DNA of 44,979 nucleotides from Candidatus Methanoperedens sp. (GCA_028715885.1 JAQUQX010000013.1:1-44979), one strand, 5' to 3'. Counted from the stretch's first letter, positions 32,857 to 42,809 are shown. Numbers and translations are program-made. Notes: generated by a model from the letters alone, not told the origin.

Positions 32857-35249
32857 ATGGCAATTAAGAAGAGTGAATTATACAGCTCTCTCTGGAAAAG
32901 CTGTGATGAGTTAAGGGGTGGAATGGATGCCTCACAATACAAAGACTATGTACTGGTATTGTTATTCGTAAAATATGTATCAGACAAATATGAAACAGAT
33001 GCTCGTATTTTAATTCCCGAAGGTGGCGGCTTCAAAGATATAATTGCTTTGAAGGGGAAAAAAGAAATTGGCGATGGCATCAATACTATTATAAAAAAGC
33101 TGGCAGAAGCCAACAACTTGAAGGGTGTAATTGACGTAGCTGATTTCAACGATGATGACAAGCTGGGTAAAGGAAAGGAAATGGTTGACAGGCTCACCAA
33201 CCTTGTAGCTATTTTTGAAAATCCTTACCTTGATTTCAGTAAGAATAAAGCCGAGGGTGACGATATTTTAGGCGATGCCTACGAATACTTGATGAGGCAT
33301 TTTGCAACTGAATCGGGTAAAAGCAAAGGGCAATTTTATACACCGGCAGAAGTGTCGAGAATATTGGCTAAGGTAATCGGCATCAATAAAGCCAAGAGCC
33401 AGGAACAAACCATTTACGACCTTACCTGCGGGAGTGGATCGCTGTTAATAAAAGCCGCTGATGAATCCGAAACAGGTGTGACTATCTATGGTCAGGAGAT
33501 GGATAATGCCACGGCTGCACTGGCTAAAATGAACATGATTTTGCATAACAACCCAACGGCTGAGATTTGGAAGGACAATACGCTTTCAAATCCTTATTTC
33601 AAGAATCCGGACGGAACGCTTAAAACCTTTGATTTTGCAGTCGCTAATCCTCCCTTTTCCAACAAAGCATGGAGCAATGGCTTTGACCCTGCAAATGATT
33701 TGTACGACCGTTTCAAAGGATATGGCATACCTCCAAGAAAAATGGCGATTATGCTTTTCTTTTGCATATGATCCGTTCACTAAAAAGCAAAGGCAAAGGC
33801 GCCATCATTTTGCCGCATGGCGTGCTTTTTCGCGGGAATGCAGAGGCAGAAATACGCAAAAACATCATTCGCAAAGGATTTATCAAAGGCATTATAGGCT
33901 TGCCTGCAAACCTGTTTTACGGTACCGGTATCCCTGCATGTATAATTGTTCTTGATAAAGAAAATGCCGACAGCCGCAGAGGTATTTTTATGCTCGATGC
34001 CAGCCGCGGCTTTGTAAAAGACGGCAATAAAAACCGCTTGCGAGAGCAGGATGTACACAAAATCGTTGATGTATTCAACAAACAAACAGAAGTACCTAAA
34101 TATGCCCGTATGGTATCAGTAGAGGAGATCGAACGGAACGAGTACAACCTGAATATCCCTCGTTATATTGATAGCCAGGAAGCTGAAGATATACAGGATA
34201 TTAAGGCACATTTGTTGGGTGATATTCCCAACAGGGATATTGAAGATTTAGAAAATTACTGGAAGGTATATCCTTCACTTAAAAATGTGCTATTTGCCGA
34301 AAGCCCGAGAGCAGGGTACAGCAAGCTAAAAATACCACAGGAAGAAATTAAGCATGTTATTTTTTCTCATCCCGAATTTACAAGCTATACTCAGGAGATA
34401 GATGTTGTTTTTGAAAATTGGAAAGAAAAACACGCACCCATACTGAAAAGTCTGGCTGTGGGTGCCAAGCCAAAAGAAATTATACACAACTTATCGGAAG
34501 CTATACTTACATCATTTGCGGATAAAAACCTGATCGACCAGTACGATATATATCAGCATATCAGGACCTACTGGATGGAAACCATGCAGGATGATGTTTA
34601 CCTGATCGTTGTGGATGGCTGGAAGGCTGAACTGACTCTTGTTAAAGGAAAGAAGGATGAATGGGACAGCGACCTTGTGCCGAAGCAACTGGTGATCAAC
34701 CGGTATTTTGCCGAAGAACAAAAAGCTATAAAGCAACTGGAAACAGACCGCGATGTCATAACCCGCCAGATGGAAGAATTGGAGGAAGAACACGGCGGAG
34801 AAGATGGTTTGCTGGAAGAAGCAAAAACTGACAAAGGCAAGGTTACAAAAGCTCTTATTCAAAAGCGTGTCAAAGAAATTAAGAATGATGCAGATGCTTC
34901 CGAAGAAATGAAAGTGTTAGAGGGATATTTGAAGCTGATAGAGAAAGAAGCTGATGCCAATAAGAAAATAAAAGATGCCCAGACAGCGCTGGATAAAAAA
35001 GTAATAGCCGGATACAAAGCGCTTACAGAAGATGAAGTGAAAACCTTAGTTGTGGACGATAAATGGATGGCTGCCATCAGCCAGGATGTAAAAACCGAAT
35101 TGGAACGCATCTCCCAGCGCCTTACACAGCGCATTAAAGAACTGGCAGAACGCTATGCTGCGACATTGCCGGAATTGAATACAAAGGTGGAAGGGCTGGA
35201 AGCAGAAGTGGGTAAGCATTTAGAAAAAATGGGGTTTGTATGGAAATAA
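32857..35249 (+). pseudogene. hsdM: Type I restriction system methylase HsdM, split by a frameshift
   Basis: Frame one (32857-33771) gives residues 1-304 with motif I DLTCGSGSLL at 188-197 and NPPF at 264-267, ending abnormally after GYGIPPRK. Frame two (33762-35249, 495 residues) continues with HMIRSLKSKGKGAIILPHGVLFRGNAE, the expected sequence. Adding one A in the A-run at 33738-33742 (five As; six would keep frame) joins them into a protein of about 800 residues with a long coiled, lysine/glutamate-rich C-terminus. So one base is lost, either truly, by sequencing error, or bypassed by slippage. The gene starts the type I operon. HsdM would methylate adenine together with HsdS and is also part of the restriction complex. 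Confidence 0.88.
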
Positions 35250-36355
35250 TACCTAATGAGAAGACCGGAATTGTGCTTTACGGCAATTTATTAAACGATA
35301 TTAAAACCCGCATTCGTCAGGCACAGGTGAAGGCAACACTTTCAGCAAATGCCGAGATGATAATGATGTATTGGGATGTAGGCAGGATGATACATGAACG
35401 ACAGCAACAGGAAGGATGGTCAGCTTCAATTATTCCCCGTCTTTCCAGAGACTTAAGAAACGAACTGCCTGAAGTAAAGGGTTTTTCTGAGCGCAACCTT
35501 GGGCGTATGCTTGCTTTTTTTCGCAATTATCAAAATATCGAATCATTTTTGCCACAGCCTGTGGCAAAAAGTGAAATTTTGCACCAGCCCGTGGCAAAAT
35601 TGCCATCGTCAGACCTGATCCGGAACATTCCATGGGGGCATCATGCGCTTTTAATGGAGAAAATAAAAGAGAATTCCGTACGATTCTGGTATATGACACA
35701 AATTATCCAGAATGGATGGAGCAGGGATACTCTGGGGTTGATGATTAAAAGCGGCATCCATGAACGGCAAGGGAAATCCATCACCAATTTCAGATCTACT
35801 CTTCCTGATTCGCAGTCCGACCTTGCCCGGCAATCCCTGAAAGACCCGTACATTTTTGATTTTATGACATTGACCGAACCTTTTAATGAACGGGAACTGG
35901 AAACAGAACTGATTAAACATCTTGAAAAATTCCTGCTGGAGCTGGGCACCGGTTTTGCCTTTGTCGGAAGGCAGTATCATCTGGCAATCAGCGATAAAGA
36001 TTTTTATATCGATCTGCTGTTTTATCATCTGAAACTGCGCAGCTTTATTGTGATTGAACTGAAAAAGGGGGACTTTAAGCCTGAATACGCAGGCAAGATG
36101 AATTTTTACTGTTCCGCTGTTGATGATCTTCTCAGACACCCTACTGACAATGCTACTATAGGGCTGATATTGTGCCAGACCAAAGATAGGATACTTGCCG
36201 AGTATGCCCTGTGGGACATACATAAACCCATCGGCATATCCGAGTATGAACTGACCCGCGCCCTGCCTGAAAACCTCAGGTCCAGCCTGCCGAGCATTGA
36301 GGAGCTTGAAGCAGAACTGGGCGGGATACATAAAGAGGATAGCGGCGATGAGTGA
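35240..36355 (+). CDS. DUF1016 (YhcG-like) nuclease-domain protein
   Basis: The 371-residue protein has an N-terminal DUF1016 winged-helix part (SANAEMIMMYWDVGRMIHERQQQEGW, SRDLRNELPEVKGFSERNL) and a C-terminal nuclease domain: DKDFYIDLLFYHLKLRSFIVIELKKGDFKPEYAGKMNFY with Asp258 and Glu273/Lys275 as a PD-(D/E)XK core. A QPVAK repeat in the linker (about 106-120) occurs twice. Family members are often found in or next to type I restriction loci and other defence clusters. It starts inside the last codons of hsdM and ends inside the hsdS start, so it is a true operon member, perhaps an accessory nuclease. Confidence 0.87.
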   Translation: MEIIPNEKTGIVLYGNLLNDIKTRIRQAQVKATLSANAEMIMMYWDVGRMIHERQQQEGWSASIIPRLSRDLRNELPEVKGFSERNLGRMLAFFRNYQNIESFLPQPVAKSEILHQPVAKLPSSDLIRNIPWGHHALLMEKIKENSVRFWYMTQIIQNGWSRDTLGLMIKSGIHERQGKSITNFRSTLPDSQSDLARQSLKDPYIFDFMTLTEPFNERELETELIKHLEKFLLELGTGFAFVGRQYHLAISDKDFYIDLLFYHLKLRSFIVIELKKGDFKPEYAGKMNFYCSAVDDLLRHPTDNATIGLILCQTKDRILAEYALWDIHKPIGISEYELTRALPENLRSSLPSIEELEAELGGIHKEDSGDE

Positions 36356-37574
36356 TATACCGGAAGGCTTCAGGCAAACAGAGGTTGGTGTTATTCCTGA
36401 GGAGTGGGAGGTGAAGAAGTTGGGGGAGATTGTCAGGAAATTTGTAAATGGAGGTACACCTTCAACACAATTTGAAAATTATTGGAATGGAAATATTCCT
36501 TGGATAACAGGTGCCGATATTTTAAACCAAGAAGTTTCTGCAATTAGAAGATATATTACAAATGATGCAGTAAAGAACAGTTCAACAAATGTTATTGAAA
36601 AGGGAAACCTCTTGCTTGTATCAAGAACTGGGGTCGGGAAGATAGCAATTGCACCATTTGATGTAGCAATAAGTCAGGATTTCACTGGAATTTATGTCAA
36701 AAACGAAGAATTACTTGCAGAATATCTTTATAGGTATTTTGATTTCAACCAATCTACTTTACAAAGTCAAAATCAAGGGACTTCAATACAAGGAATAACC
36801 AGAGATACTTTATCATCAATTACAATACCGCTCCCACCCCTCCCCGAACAGCAAGCCATAGCCTCCGCCTTAAGCGATGTGGATGCACTCATTACCGTAC
36901 TGGAGCAACTCATCACCAAAAAGCGAAACATCAAACAGGGCGCCATGCAGCAGCTCCTCACAGGCAAGAAACGCCTGCCGGGGTTTAGTGGGGAGTGGGA
37001 AGTGAAGAAAATAAAGCAACTGGGCGAGGTTATTACTGGTGGAACACCCTCAACACAGATTAAAGAGTTTTGGAATGGAACTATTCCTTGGGTTACACCA
37101 ACCGATATTTCAAACAAAAAAGATATTTACCAAACGGAGAGAGAAATTACTTCTTTTGGTTTGTCATCTATCCGAAGGCTCCCTAAAAATTCTGTGCTTG
37201 TAACTTGTATTGCAAGCATAGGAAAAAATTCGATTTTGAGAATTGATGGCGCTTGTAATCAACAAATAAATGCCATAGTTCCAAGTACGGAAAATAATGC
37301 TGATTTTATTTATTACTTAATGGAAAATAAAAAATCATATTTATTAAGTAATGCAGGTAAAACTGCAACGAATATTATTTCAAAAAAGGATTTTTCAGAA
37401 ATGTCTTTTGCAACACCTAAAATCCCAGAACAACAAGCTATCGCCCAAATCCTCAGCGATATGGATACCGAGATAGAAGCCCTGGAACAAAAACGGGATA
37501 AGTACAGAGCGCTCAAGCAGGGGATGATGCAGGAATTGCTCACCGGTAAAACGAGGTTATTATGCCAACAGTAG
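36348..37574 (+). CDS. hsdS: Type I restriction system specificity subunit HsdS
   Basis: Starting at ATG 36348 (8-bp overlap with the nuclease gene), the 408-residue protein has two target-recognition domains. Both open with the same phrase: GGTPSTQFENYWNGNIPW and, after a spacer, GGTPSTQIKEFWNGTIPW. The conserved helices PLPEQQAIASALSDVDALITVLEQLI and IPEQQAIAQILSDMDTEIEALEQKRD divide and close them. The domains thus arose by duplication, and the protein recognises a split DNA site. The DNA target cannot be predicted from sequence alone. It overlaps hsdR by 13 bp. Confidence 0.93.
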   Translation: MSDIPEGFRQTEVGVIPEEWEVKKLGEIVRKFVNGGTPSTQFENYWNGNIPWITGADILNQEVSAIRRYITNDAVKNSSTNVIEKGNLLLVSRTGVGKIAIAPFDVAISQDFTGIYVKNEELLAEYLYRYFDFNQSTLQSQNQGTSIQGITRDTLSSITIPLPPLPEQQAIASALSDVDALITVLEQLITKKRNIKQGAMQQLLTGKKRLPGFSGEWEVKKIKQLGEVITGGTPSTQIKEFWNGTIPWVTPTDISNKKDIYQTEREITSFGLSSIRRLPKNSVLVTCIASIGKNSILRIDGACNQQINAIVPSTENNADFIYYLMENKKSYLLSNAGKTATNIISKKDFSEMSFATPKIPEQQAIAQILSDMDTEIEALEQKRDKYRALKQGMMQELLTGKTRLLCQQ

Positions 37575-40500
37575 GGCAGATAGAACGCCTCACACAGAAC
37601 CGTCTGGTAGCCCTGTTCCAGAAACAACTGGACTATGAATATCTCGGCAACTGGGAAGAGCGTGAGAACAACAGCAACATAGAAGAGGACATTTTACGTA
37701 AATACCTGACTGGGAGAGGCTATAGCCAGGCGCTCATCGGCAAAGCCATTTACGAACTTACTCAGGCAGCCACCAACCAGAGCAAGAGCCTGTACGACAT
37801 CAATAAAGATGTTTATACCCTGCTGCGCTATGGCGTAAAGGTGAAGGAAGATGTGGGAGAGAACACCCGGACTGTATGGCTGATAGACTGGGAAAATCCG
37901 GGCGAAAACCATTTTGCCATAGCCGAAGAGGTTACAATAAGAGGCGAAAACAAAAAGCGCCCCGATGTGGTGCTTTATATCAACGGTATTGCGCTGGGAG
38001 TACTGGAGCTTAAACGCAGTACCATATCCGTTTCCGAAGGCATCCGCCAGAATCTCGACAACCAGAAGCAGGTTTTTATTCGTCCATTTTTTTCCACCAT
38101 TCAACTGGTAATGGCAGGGAACGACACCGAAGGCGTTCGTTATGGCGCCATAGAAACCCCTGAAAAATACTACCTCGCATGGAAAGAAGAAAGCGATATA
38201 GAAAACGCTCTTGACAGGCATATTGTCCAGTTGTGCAGCAAAGTTCGATTTCTGGAGATGCTGCACGATTATATTGTTTATGACCGGGGCATCAAAAAGC
38301 TCTGCCGCCACAACCAATATTTTGCAGTCAAAGCCTCGCAGGAGAGCCTGCGCAAACGCGAAGGCGGCATTATCTGGCATGCTCAGGGCAGCGGCAAAAG
38401 CCTGATCATGGTCTGGCTGGCAAAATGGATACGCGAAAATATCAGGGATTCCAGGGTGCTCATCATTACCGACCGCGATGAACTGGACAAGCAGATAGAA
38501 AAAGTGTTCAAAGGCGTTAGCGAAGACATTTATCGAACTAAAAGCGGAATGGACTTAATTGGAAAATTAAATGCGACAACGCCGTGGCTGCTCTGCTCGC
38601 TTATCCATAAATTCGGCAACAAGGAAGAAGCCGATTATGATGCATTTATTGAAGACCTGAAGAAAAGCCTTCCCAAGGACTTTAGAGCCAAAGGCGATAT
38701 CTATGTATTCATAGATGAGTGCCACCGCACACAGTCGGGCAAGCTGCACGAAGCCATGAAAAAAATCTTGCCCAATGCTTTGTTGATAGGTTTTACAGGC
38801 ACGCCCCTCCTAAAAAAAGACAAGAAAAAAAGCCTTGAAGTTTTTGGCAAATACATCCACACCTACAAATTCGATGAAGCCGTTACTGATAAGGTTGTGC
38901 TTGACCTGCGCTACGAGGCGCGAAATGTTGACCAGAACATCACCTCGCAGGCAAAGATCGATGAGTGGTTTGAGGCAAAAACCAGAGGATTGACCGACTA
39001 CGCTAAAATAGAACTCAAAAAGAAATGGGGAACCATGAAGCGTGTCCTCAGCTCACAATCCAGATTAGAAAAAATAGTGGCTGACATTTATTTTGACATA
39101 GAGACAAAAGACAGATTGCAAAACGGGCGGGGTAATGCCATGTTGGTGTCGGGCAGCATTTATGAAGCATGTAAATATTATGAACTGTTTCAGAATGCCA
39201 GTTTGAAAAAATGCGCCATTGTTACATCATACACACCCAAAACAAGCGACCAGAAAGGCGAAAGCACAGGCGAAGAATCACCTACCGATAAACTGAAAAA
39301 ATACGAGGTTTACCAGAAGATGTTGAATGGTAAAGATCCTGAGAAGTTTGAAGATGAAGTAAAAAAGAAGTTCGTAGAAGAGCCTGCCCAGATGAAGCTG
39401 CTCATTGTGGTGGATAAGCTGCTCACTGGATTTGATGCGCCTTCTGCCACTTATCTCTATATTGATATAAGCATGCAGGACCACGGGCTGTTCCAGGCGA
39501 TTTGCCGGGTGAACCGTCTGGATGGCGAGGATAAAGAATATGGTTATATCATTGATTACAAAGACCTGTTCAGGAGTCTTGAAAAATCAGTGGATGATTA
39601 TACTTCTGGCGCATTTGATGCTTACGATGGGGAAGATGTTAGTGGATTGTTAAGCAACCGTTTGAAGGAGGCAAAAGGACATCTTGACAATACGCTTGAA
39701 AGTATCAAAGCATTGTGCGAACCAGTGGCGCCGCCAAAAGATTCTCTGGCTTACTCTCGTTATTTCTGCGGCAATACAGAAAATAAGAATGAATTAAAAG
39801 AAAATGAACCAAAACGCATTGCCCTGTATAAACATACATCTGCGCTTGTCAGGGCGTATGCTGCAATTGCCAGTGAAATGGAAAAAGCTGGTTTTACGCC
39901 AGAAGAGATCGAACAGATAAAAAAAGATGTTAAATATTATGAAGATGTTCGCGCAGAGATAAAACTTAAAAGTGGCGATTATATTGATCTTAAAGCCTAT
40001 GAGCCAGCCATGCGTCATTTGATAGACACATATATTAGCGCAAAAGAAAGCCAGAAGATTTCTGCATTCGATGACATGACGCTTATACAGTTGATAGTAA
40101 AACGAGGAGGCGATGCTGTAAAAGCATTGCCGGATGGCATAAAACGAAACAAGGAAGCCGTAGCTGAAACCATTGAAAACAATATACGCAAATTGATCAT
40201 TGATGAAATGCCAACAAATCCGAAGTATTATGAGAAAATGTCTACGCTTCTTGATGAATTGATCAAGGAAAGAAAAGAGGAAGCCAGAAGTTATGAAGAA
40301 TACCTTGCCAGGATCGTTGAATTGACAAAAAAAGTAAATAATCCTGCCACTTCTTCAACTTATCCTGTAACACTGAATTCCAGCGCAAAAAGAGCCCTGT
40401 ATGATAATTTAAGCCACGATGCAGAACTTACGATGGCTCTTGATGCTGAAATTTGCCATACGAAAAAAGACGGATGGAGAGGCAATATAATAAAGGAACG

Positions 40501-40591
40501 CGAAGTAAAATATGCCATAAAAAAACACATCAAAGATGATGCAGAAGCGGAACGTGTTTTTGAATTAGTAAAAAATCAGAAAGAGTATTAA
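37562..40591 (+). CDS. hsdR: Type I restriction system endonuclease/translocase HsdR
   Basis: The 1009-residue protein has the N-terminal PD-(D/E)XK nuclease block RPDVVLYINGIALGVLELKRS (Asp135, Glu149, Lys151), then an SF2 DNA-translocase motor: Walker A AQGSGKS at about 274-280, DECHRTQ at 385-391, FTGTP at 411-415 and the motif VI region FQAICRVNRLDGEDKEYG. A long helical C-terminus links to HsdM. It cuts DNA far from unmodified sites after ATP-driven translocation. Frame and motifs look intact. The next gene, the YgjP-like metallopeptidase, starts 2 bp after the stop. Confidence 0.94.
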   Translation: MPTVGQIERLTQNRLVALFQKQLDYEYLGNWEERENNSNIEEDILRKYLTGRGYSQALIGKAIYELTQAATNQSKSLYDINKDVYTLLRYGVKVKEDVGENTRTVWLIDWENPGENHFAIAEEVTIRGENKKRPDVVLYINGIALGVLELKRSTISVSEGIRQNLDNQKQVFIRPFFSTIQLVMAGNDTEGVRYGAIETPEKYYLAWKEESDIENALDRHIVQLCSKVRFLEMLHDYIVYDRGIKKLCRHNQYFAVKASQESLRKREGGIIWHAQGSGKSLIMVWLAKWIRENIRDSRVLIITDRDELDKQIEKVFKGVSEDIYRTKSGMDLIGKLNATTPWLLCSLIHKFGNKEEADYDAFIEDLKKSLPKDFRAKGDIYVFIDECHRTQSGKLHEAMKKILPNALLIGFTGTPLLKKDKKKSLEVFGKYIHTYKFDEAVTDKVVLDLRYEARNVDQNITSQAKIDEWFEAKTRGLTDYAKIELKKKWGTMKRVLSSQSRLEKIVADIYFDIETKDRLQNGRGNAMLVSGSIYEACKYYELFQNASLKKCAIVTSYTPKTSDQKGESTGEESPTDKLKKYEVYQKMLNGKDPEKFEDEVKKKFVEEPAQMKLLIVVDKLLTGFDAPSATYLYIDISMQDHGLFQAICRVNRLDGEDKEYGYIIDYKDLFRSLEKSVDDYTSGAFDAYDGEDVSGLLSNRLKEAKGHLDNTLESIKALCEPVAPPKDSLAYSRYFCGNTENKNELKENEPKRIALYKHTSALVRAYAAIASEMEKAGFTPEEIEQIKKDVKYYEDVRAEIKLKSGDYIDLKAYEPAMRHLIDTYISAKESQKISAFDDMTLIQLIVKRGGDAVKALPDGIKRNKEAVAETIENNIRKLIIDEMPTNPKYYEKMSTLLDELIKERKEEARSYEEYLARIVELTKKVNNPATSSTYPVTLNSSAKRALYDNLSHDAELTMALDAEICHTKKDGWRGNIIKEREVKYAIKKHIKDDAEAERVFELVKNQKEY

Positions 40592-40592
40592 T

Positions 40593-41306
40593 ATGCACCA
40601 AATTACGGTAGGTAACATATCAATAGATGTGGTAAGAAAGGATATTAAAAATCTGCATCTTGGAGTGTATCCGCCCAGCGGCAGAGTGCGCATTGCTACA
40701 CCTTTAAAAATAGATGATGAGGCTGTTCGCCTTTTTGCCATCTCAAAAATGGCATGGATAAAAAAACAGAAAATAAAATTTGAAACTCAAGAACGTCAAT
40801 CAGAGCGCAGATTTGTATCCGGTGAAAGCCATTATTACAGGGGGAGACGCTACTTATTAAATGTTATTTATCACAAAACTGCACCCAGAGTAGAAATACG
40901 AAAAACCAGTATTGACTTGTACGTTAGAGAAGGCAGCGCCAGAGAGCAGCGAGAAAAAGTTCTTACAGAATGGTATCGCAGGCAGCTCAAAGAGCAAATA
41001 CCGGAGCTTATTGATAAATGGCAAAAGATGATGGGAATTGAAGTGAGTGATTGGGGGATTAAACGAATGAAAACAAAATGGGGAACCTGTACTAATGCAG
41101 CGCGCCGAATCTGGTTAAATCTTGAATTAGCAAAAAAGCCACAACATTGTCTTGAATATATTATCGTGCATGAAATGGTACACCTTTTAGAGCGAAACCA
41201 CAATGATAGTTTTGCAGCTTATATGGATAAATTCATGCCGCAGTGGCATTTCTATAAAGATGAGCTGAATCGCGGAATTTTGAGCCATGAAATTTGGAGT
41301 TACTAA
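40593..41306 (+). CDS. YgjP-like zinc metallopeptidase (DUF45) of the type I cassette
   Basis: The 237-residue protein has KTKWGTC (family pattern WG.C) near residue 163 and the zinc motif HEMVHLLERNHNDSF near 191 (HExxH plus a downstream His), the signature of the YgjP/SprT-like DUF45 metallopeptidase family. The gene follows hsdR by 2 bp, so it is co-transcribed. DUF45 genes are frequent neighbours of type I restriction genes; the role is not settled but could be proteolytic control of the restriction subunit. Confidence 0.88.
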   Translation: MHQITVGNISIDVVRKDIKNLHLGVYPPSGRVRIATPLKIDDEAVRLFAISKMAWIKKQKIKFETQERQSERRFVSGESHYYRGRRYLLNVIYHKTAPRVEIRKTSIDLYVREGSAREQREKVLTEWYRRQLKEQIPELIDKWQKMMGIEVSDWGIKRMKTKWGTCTNAARRIWLNLELAKKPQHCLEYIIVHEMVHLLERNHNDSFAAYMDKFMPQWHFYKDELNRGILSHEIWSY

Positions 41307-41620
41307 AATAAAAGCACAGATTAGAGGGGCTTTTTAATCTAATGGGATCAAGGGGTGAGCAATTCCCTGCCCTTCAGGGTTAGGAGCCTCATTTCAGATA
41401 AACGTATTAACTATTCATTAGCGCCAGAAAATCCTGCGGCATGGTATCCCTCTGCTTCCCCCTTTTCCCATACCTCAAATACAACTTCACCAGCGCATCC
41501 TCCACTCTCGTCAGTTTCTCGCCCTCGAACCCCCCAAGATTAATTTTTACCGTGGGTTAAATAAATATTGCGGTTCAACCAAAGAGAATATCAATCAAAC
41601 ATGATGCAGGATGATAGCTT
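41307..41620. other. Gap after the type I cassette, relict ORF and leader
   Basis: A weak AGATTA/TAATCT hairpin (41318-41340) closes the operon. On the minus strand 41407-41556 a 49-codon frame is open without a start (NLGGFEGEKLTRVEDALVKL... ending LALMNS), which looks like the tail of a lost gene. A TTAAATAAATATTG box near 41556-41570 should drive the DUF362 gene. No RNA gene seen. Confidence 0.45.
41407..41556 (-). pseudogene. Possible C-terminal gene relict
   Basis: An open frame of 49 codons with no ATG, GTG or TTG at its beginning. It encodes a helical, charged sequence (GEKLTRVEDALVKLYLRYGKRGKQRD) ending in a stop at 41407-41409. It reads like a real protein tail but has no visible upstream part. 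The family is unknown. Confidence 0.3.
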
Positions 41621-42664
41621 TTGACTAAAATAATATTTAAAGACGCAAAAATCACAAAGCCGGAAGATAACCAGCCTGAACAGGTAAAGAAGATTTTTCC
41701 TTATATTTCACCGGTAAGAGAAGGAGATATCGTAGCAATAAAGATACACCCCGGCGAATACGGGAACACAACCCACGTAAGACCCGTGGTAGTAAGAACC
41801 GTGGTTGACCTTGTGATAGAGGCGGGAGGAATACCTTTTGTCACCGATACCACCACCTTATACAAAGGCATGAAACTCAATGCGGCAGACCTGATAAAAG
41901 GAGCAGCCATGAACGGCTTTACCCATGCAAGCATGAATGCCCCTATTATCGTTGCTGACGGATTAAGAGGCGGAGACGGGAAAGAAATACGAATCAACGG
42001 GGAGGCTCTTGAAAGCATCACAGTCGCGTCTGCAATCGCAGAAGCCGATTCCATGATAGTAATATCCCACGGAAAAGGGCATCCAGCATCAGGTTTCGGA
42101 GGTGCGGTAAAGCACCTGGGCATGGGATGTCTTGACCGCGCAGGCAAAATAAAGGTTCACGAGGTGGGCAAGCCTTCCATCGACCCTGAAAAATGCATAC
42201 AGTGCGGCGATTGCGTGGAAGTATGCCCGTGGGGCGCCATCACTCCGCCGGAGATTGACCATTCAAAATGCTGCGGCGAGCTGTCATGCGCTGATGCATG
42301 CCAGCAGGAGGCTATCATCCCGCCGCCTGATGCCCCGGAAAAAATGCAAAAAAGGCTGGGCGAGGCAGCTCTGGGTCCGATAAAGGCTCTGAAAGGGCGG
42401 ATTGGCTATATTAACTGGGTCTATGACCTCACGCCGGGGTGCGATTGCTTTAATTTTTCAGGCGAAACGTTCGTGGAGGATATCGGGATACTCGCAGGAA
42501 GCGACCCTGTGGCTATTGATGCCGCGACGCTTGACCTGATTAATGAAAGAATGAAACCAGACGCAAAGTCGATAAATCATGTGTGGGGCGTGAATCCGTG
42601 GGTACACATCGAAGCCGCTGAAAAAATAGGATGCGGAAAAAGGAAATATGAATTCGGGAATTAG
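41621..42664 (+). CDS. DUF362 protein with two 4Fe-4S ferredoxin clusters
   Basis: A TTG start at 41621 is chosen; AGGATGAT lies about 9 nt before it. The 347-residue protein has a DUF362 domain (KIHPGEYGNTTHVRPVVVRTVVD, SHGKGHPASGFGGAVKHLGMGCLDRAGK) into which a ferredoxin segment is inserted around residues 190-230, with CIQCGDCVEVCPWGAI and CCGELSCADACQQEAI. DUF362 ferredoxin proteins occur widely in methanogens, probably as electron-carrying enzymes; the substrate is unknown. A 7-codon ATG frame (41601-41624) overlaps the start, which may matter for translation. Confidence 0.85.
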   Translation: MTKIIFKDAKITKPEDNQPEQVKKIFPYISPVREGDIVAIKIHPGEYGNTTHVRPVVVRTVVDLVIEAGGIPFVTDTTTLYKGMKLNAADLIKGAAMNGFTHASMNAPIIVADGLRGGDGKEIRINGEALESITVASAIAEADSMIVISHGKGHPASGFGGAVKHLGMGCLDRAGKIKVHEVGKPSIDPEKCIQCGDCVEVCPWGAITPPEIDHSKCCGELSCADACQQEAIIPPPDAPEKMQKRLGEAALGPIKALKGRIGYINWVYDLTPGCDCFNFSGETFVEDIGILAGSDPVAIDAATLDLINERMKPDAKSINHVWGVNPWVHIEAAEKIGCGKRKYEFGN

Positions 42665-42809
42665 GAATAACGATACATAAAGTTAATAAATAAAAGAATC
42701 CTAGTATGCATTAGAGAAGAGGGTAACGTTAAGACCTGTTCAGTAAATTATTCCAAAGACAAATTGTAGGGAAAAGACTAAATCGAAAAATGAAGATGCG
42801 AGGTAAACC
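42665..42809. other. Intergenic region before the small-protein/moaD/moaA operon
   Basis: This short AT-rich stretch separates DUF362 from the next operon. TTAATAAATAAAAG near 42681-42694 could be a promoter, and GAGGT at 42800-42804 is the ribosome-binding site for the 46-residue protein. Nothing else stands out. Confidence 0.35.

Noticed and set aside
37694-38380. Minus-strand open frame of 228 codons inside hsdR
   Set aside because: Shadow of the HsdR nuclease region; the plus-strand frame has all expected motifs.
41318-41400. Possible small RNA after the type I cassette
   Set aside because: Short weak hairpins only; no C/D or H/ACA box set, and no promoter pointing into it.
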